DNA from: Siphonodentalium dalli
Taxonomy: Eukaryota > Mollusca > Scaphopoda > Gadilida > Siphonodentaliidae
Assembly (NCBI GenBank): GCA_032622095.1
Contig: CP136068.1
Span: 113,909,546 to 113,973,545, forward strand
Direction of reading: 5' to 3'
Length of the DNA stretch: 64,000 nt
Shown piece by piece: positions 57,301 to 63,300 of the stretch. The notes under the pieces were generated by a model. The model saw only the letters and a list, made by a program, of their open reading frames with translations, ran no database searches and had not been told where the DNA came from. Both the position numbers and the translations under genes were made by a program. Numbering within the stretch: position 1 is the first letter of the stretch; each line of letters starts with the position of its first letter.

Positions 57301-60300
57301 CAATGCATTCTCTCATATATGCGAGTCGACCATAGGTCGCCTCGCATATATAAGAGAATGCATTGGCCTAACAATTTTTTATCATTTGGTATTATTTTTT
57401 ACAATTATTTACAATTTTAATAATTATTTTTATATATTCTTTAACAATTTTATAATTTCACCCATACAGAGCCCCAGACAAACATGAGCAGACGACACTC
57501 ATCTATATGCTTCCATGTATGTGTGGGGCTCCCTGCAGGGTTATTCATACAATTTTTTTTTTTTTTACAATTTTTTACAATTTTAATAATTTATTCTTAT
57601 ATTCTATAACAGACTTATTTTGTAGGCTTAGGGCCGATGAGATCGGCCCCTGGCACTCAAAGGGTTAAAGAGAACGATGTTTGAGCATAATATGTGACCC
57701 GCCATATCAAATCCAGTCGTAAGTCGGGATTTTTTTACCCTGTGCCAATGCATTCGCTTATATATGCGAGTCGACGATAGGTCGCCTTGCATATATAAGA
57801 GAATGCATTGGCCTAACAATTTTTTATCATTTTTTTTAAATAAATGTTTCTTACAATTTTTAGGACATAAAATAAAAAAACATCAATTACCCTGCAGGGA
57901 GCCCCACACATATATAGAAGCATATAGAAGAGTGTCGTCTGCTCATGTTTGTCTGGGGCTCTGTATGGGTGAAATTATAAAATTGTTAAAGAATACAAGA
58001 AAAAATTGTAAAAAATTGTTAGGCCAATGCATTCTCTTATATATGCGAGGCGACCTATGGTCGACTCGCATATATATTAGAGAATGGATTGGCACAGGGT
58101 AAAAAAATCCCGACTTACGACTGGATTTGATATGGCGGGTCACATATTATAACAGAATGGGATAATCCATTCAGTATAGACCATTCATCGTAAGCAAACC
58201 TACCGTGACACCTGGTCTCGCCGGATATGAAAACTTCACTCGATGAATACGAATGGTCCCTTGTAGTTTCTCCAATGTCGTCCCTTTGTCGTAATTCTGG
58301 TTGATATTTGGCGTCTGGTCGAGGACTTTGTACACCGATGTTGCAGCTGCACATGCCACAGCCATCTCATCATAGTGAGAAAACCCGTGTCCAAATGAAG
58401 CCGACCCGAACAAGATCCCGGCGAGAACCTGTATAAATATACCTCATCATAGTGACAAAACCTGTGTGCAAATGAAGCCGACCCGAACAAGATCCCGGCG
58501 AGAACCTGTATAAATATACCTCATCATAGTGAGAAAACCTGTGTGCAAATGAAGCCGACCCGAACAAGATCCCGGCAAGAACCTGTATAAATATACCTCA
58601 TCATAGTGAGAAAACCTGTGTGCAAATGAAGCTGAACCGAGCAAAATCCCGACAAGAAGATGTATAAATATACCTCATCATAGTGAGATAAGTTAGCCCG
58701 TGTGCAAATGAATTGTTGAATGCACTCATTTGCGATTACTACGATTTTCATTCCTAACACCAAGTTAACTGCTGATATTGAAAAAATATAAGAAAATATG
58801 TCTTATATATTCAATATTATGAATTATCGCATTTCAATTTTAAACATACAGGTTTCCGAAAGCAATAACCATTATAACCTTGTCTACTACACGCTGTGTT
58901 AACCTTTCCATGACTGGAGCTTCCAGGCATTTTGAGAAAACCATTTGCCAATGTATTAATTCTCTTATATATGGGAGTCTCCCATAGGAAGCCTCGCATA
59001 TATAAGAGAATACATTGGCCTAACAATATTTACCTTGACCTTGAAAGACAGTGCATTCTCTTAAATATGCAAGACTCCCTATGGGAGACTCGCACATATA
59101 AGAGAATGCACTGGTACAGGTACAGCTCCTGTCATGAAAGGGTTCATTCCATCCTTCTGGGAGAGGAGCTGCATGAACATTAAGTTAGAAAAACGTGTGC
59201 TCCGATCCCCTTTGAAAACACCACCATTTCTAATGTGTATGATTTATGTTTCAAATTGGGGTTTACAAATAAAATATGTTTAAAGTCATATGAAACACTC
59301 TGCTGAGGTGTTCAGAACTTGTCCCAACAACAGGAAATTCATGAGATCATGAATATTCATGAACATTCGTGAACAATAATGAACTATTTATAACATAAGT
59401 TCGTGAACATATTTCATGAACCATTCATGAACCAGGTTCATGAACATATTCATGAACTGGTTTTACGAATATATCATGAACATTCATGAACCACATATTT
59501 CATGGATAAATCATGAACATTTGATGAATTTAGTTGATGAATATATCATGAACATCATTAATTAAATTAACACTTGGTTGATGAATATATTATGAACTTT
59601 CATGAACAATGTCATTAATGAATAAATCAAGAACAGTTGATGAATTTAGTTGATGAATATATCATGAATATTATACATAAACTCAGTTGATTGAATAACA
59701 GAGAATCATGCCATCAATTATTTGTTATAAATTTGATATCAAAATAGACAGAAAACAGTGTCATTGTTATAAGCGAATTACATGACTGTTGTTGGCGGAA
59801 TAATTGCCGAAATGTTTATATCTAATAAATCGTCCCGAATAATGTAGTAAATATTCACATTTGTGCAATGATCAAACGTTGTGTTCTCTTAAATAATACA
59901 GTTGATTGCTAAGTTCTTCCAGTGCAGATAGTGTTTGAATACAACTTATCGGTTCTATTTACAGACGTAAGTCCATAATATGTCTTTAAATTAATTTCAT
60001 CCTAATGCACACCAGGCGTTCTATCACCTGATATTTAGCACAAGTACAACAACCTAATACTTTATTTTTTAATGCTTTTATGTGGGTCTCAATACATGGT
60101 TATGCTGTACATATCATTCACGTATTAATCGTAATAAGTTTTTGAATGAAGTTCAGTTGCTTGCAAACTAGTGGAGTTAAATTGGATTGAACAGATGTAC
60201 ATGTAGTTTTATTAACATTTGTGGTAAACTGAGTCAAATCTGCTTGTATATGAAACATTTATCACATTTTGATAAATATGACTTCACTGAACTGCGAACA

Positions 60301-63300
60301 ACAGGTGTCCATTCTTGCATATATATATGTTGCGTTTTTAACAAATCATACTAACATTTTTTGCAATCTCCACACGGTTGCTAACCAGGATTTAGTCGGA
60401 AATATGGCTTGTTGCCATTCGAGAGCTTTCCGATGAATGGCAACAAGCTAATTAATCGACCCCTTAACCACAGCAGAATTATGGGTAACTTTTCAGGATT
60501 TAGTCGGAAATATGGCTTGTTGTCATTCATCGGAAAGCTCTCGGGTCGATTAATTATGGTATTATTGTATATTATTGTACAACTATAAGGTTACACAATA
60601 CATCATCATTATCACTCATTATGCATGGATATGAATACTGAGACGTGCTTTTGTGCACCTCCAGGCTAGAATATGTGTCAGTCTTTGAAGAATTTCACAA
60701 AGAAAGATCTAACCATGATTAAATGCTTTACATGTAGACTACAAAATGATCATGTCTTGGGATTTGTTTACCCGCATGTAAATATAATTGTATATGTTCT
60801 ATCTAAAATAGCCCTCTTATTTTCATATTTTTAATTGGTGTAAACTTATGAGTCATATATACATGTATTATTTTTTGCTCAGTCCATAATATGTCTTTAA
60901 ATTAATTTCATCCTAATGCACACCAGGCGTTCTATCACCTGATATTTAGCACAAGTACAACAACCTAATACTTTATTTTTTAATGCTTTTATGTGGGTCT
61001 CAATACATGGTTATGCTGTACATATCATTCACGTATTAATCGTAATAAGTTTTTGAATGAAGTTCAGTTGCTTGCAAACTAGTGGAGTTAAATTGGATTG
61101 AACAGATGTACATGTAGTTTTATTAACATTTGTGGTAAACTGAGTCAAATCTGCTTGTATATGAAACATTTATCACATTTTGATAAATATGACTTCACTG
61201 AACTGCGAACAACAGGTGTCCATTCTTGCATATATATATGTTGCGTTTTTAACAAATCATACTAACATTTTTTGCAATCTCCACACGGTTGCTAACCAGG
61301 ATTTAGTCGGAAATATGGCTTGTTGCCATTCGAGAGCTTTCCGATGAATGGCAACAAGCTAATTAATCGACCCCTTAACCACAGCAGAATTATGGGTAAC
61401 TTTTCAGGATTTAGTCGGAAATATGGCTTGTTGTCATTCATCGGAAAGCTCTCGGGTCGATTAATTATGGTATTATTGTATATTATTGTACAACTATAAG
61501 GTTACACAATACATCATCATTATCACTCATTATGCATGGATATGAATACTGAGACGTGCTTTTGTGCACCTCCAGGCTAGAATATGTGTCAGTCTTTGAA
61601 GAATTTCACAATGAAAGATCTAACCATGATTAAATGCTTTACATGTAGACTACAAAATGATCATGTCTTGGGATTTGTTTACCCGCATGTAAATATAATT
61701 GTATATGTTCTATCTAAAATAGCCCTCTTATTTTCATATTTTTAATTGGTGTAAACTTATGAGTCATACATGTATTATTTTTTGCTCAGTTTTAAATTCG
61801 CACACCGATGGGTGCGCGAAAAATAGTACTGCGCGAATTTAAATATGAGTATAAGGTAGTAGAATATTTTTCAATGCTTTGTATATTTCACACCCATATC
61901 TTATACTAATATATGCATATTTTTTAATCAGATGAAGAAGATTTCTCTGCCTTTATACTGTCAAAACAAGAGATGGACTGTCGTCCGGTACATACCCCCT
62001 AGTGGCATACCGCCTAGTGTGGGCATATCTATAACTTATGACTGCTATACTCAGACAGATGGACCCAAAAATCAGCATTTTCATATAAATGAAGATGAAT
62101 AACTATAGCAGAAAAAAACAAAACAAAACAGTTGGATGTGCCATTAAATGTCCTCATAGTGGTGAACAACCATACAAAATTTCATTGAGATCCGAGCATT
62201 ACTGTTCAAGTTATGACCTGAACAGACATCGGATGGACCATACAGCCAACATGTCCAGATAAACAAACTTGAATAACTCTAGAATGGAAAAGCCAAACAG
62301 AACAATTGAACCCTCTATTGAATGTCCTCACAGTGGTGAACATCCATACCAAATTTCATTGATATTCGAGCACTACTGTTCATGTTATGACATGAACAGA
62401 CACCAGACGGACCAAAAATCCAACATTTCCAGATAAACAAAGATGAATAACTCTAGAATGGAAAATCCGAACAAAACGATGGAACCCTCTATTTAATGGT
62501 CCCATAGTTGTGAACATCCATTCCAAATTTCATTGAGATCCCAGCACAACTGTTGAAGTTACGACATGAACAGACACCAGACAGACCAAAAAGCCAACAT
62601 TTCCAGATAAACAAAGATGAATAACTCTAGAATGGAAAATCCGAACGAAACGATGGAACCCTCCATTTAATGTTCCCATAGTTGTGAACATCCATTCCAA
62701 ATTTCATTAAGATCCAAGCACTAACGTTCATGTTATAACATGAACAGACACCAGACGGACCAAAAATCCAACATTTCCAGATAAACAAAGATGAATAACT
62801 CTAGAATGGAAAATCCGAACAAAACGATGGAACCCTCTATTTAATGTCCTCATAGTAGTGAACATCCATACCTAATTTCATTGAGATCCGAGCACTATTG
62901 TTCAAGTTATGACATGAACAGACATCGGACGGACGTACGGACGGCTCCACGGACGGACAGGTGCAAAACAGTATACCCCCCTTTCTTTTCTTTTTTTAAA
63001 AGGGGGTATAATTACATTATTTACCATATGGTGTAAACTACAGTGCTCAGCATTTCAGTTAAATTTTATCTATTATATAAGCATCATAAGCTGAAAATGG
63101 GTGAGTAATAAATATACTATATTTTGGGTTTCTATATTAAGCAACGTGACCACTCAAATATGGAATAGTTCTTGAATTATTTCCCATCTATTTCGAAAGT
63201 TCAGTTCCTTTTTTAATGCAAAGGATCTTACTGCTACACATTCCATTGTTTTATAACATTTTAGCCATACTAAGAAGCCAGCTAGATTTTGGTCTATAGA

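Noticed and set aside
58366-58712. Five 21-codon micro-exons
   Set aside because: The units are separated by only 14 nt, too short for an intron. They are tandem repeats with competing acceptors, not separate exons.
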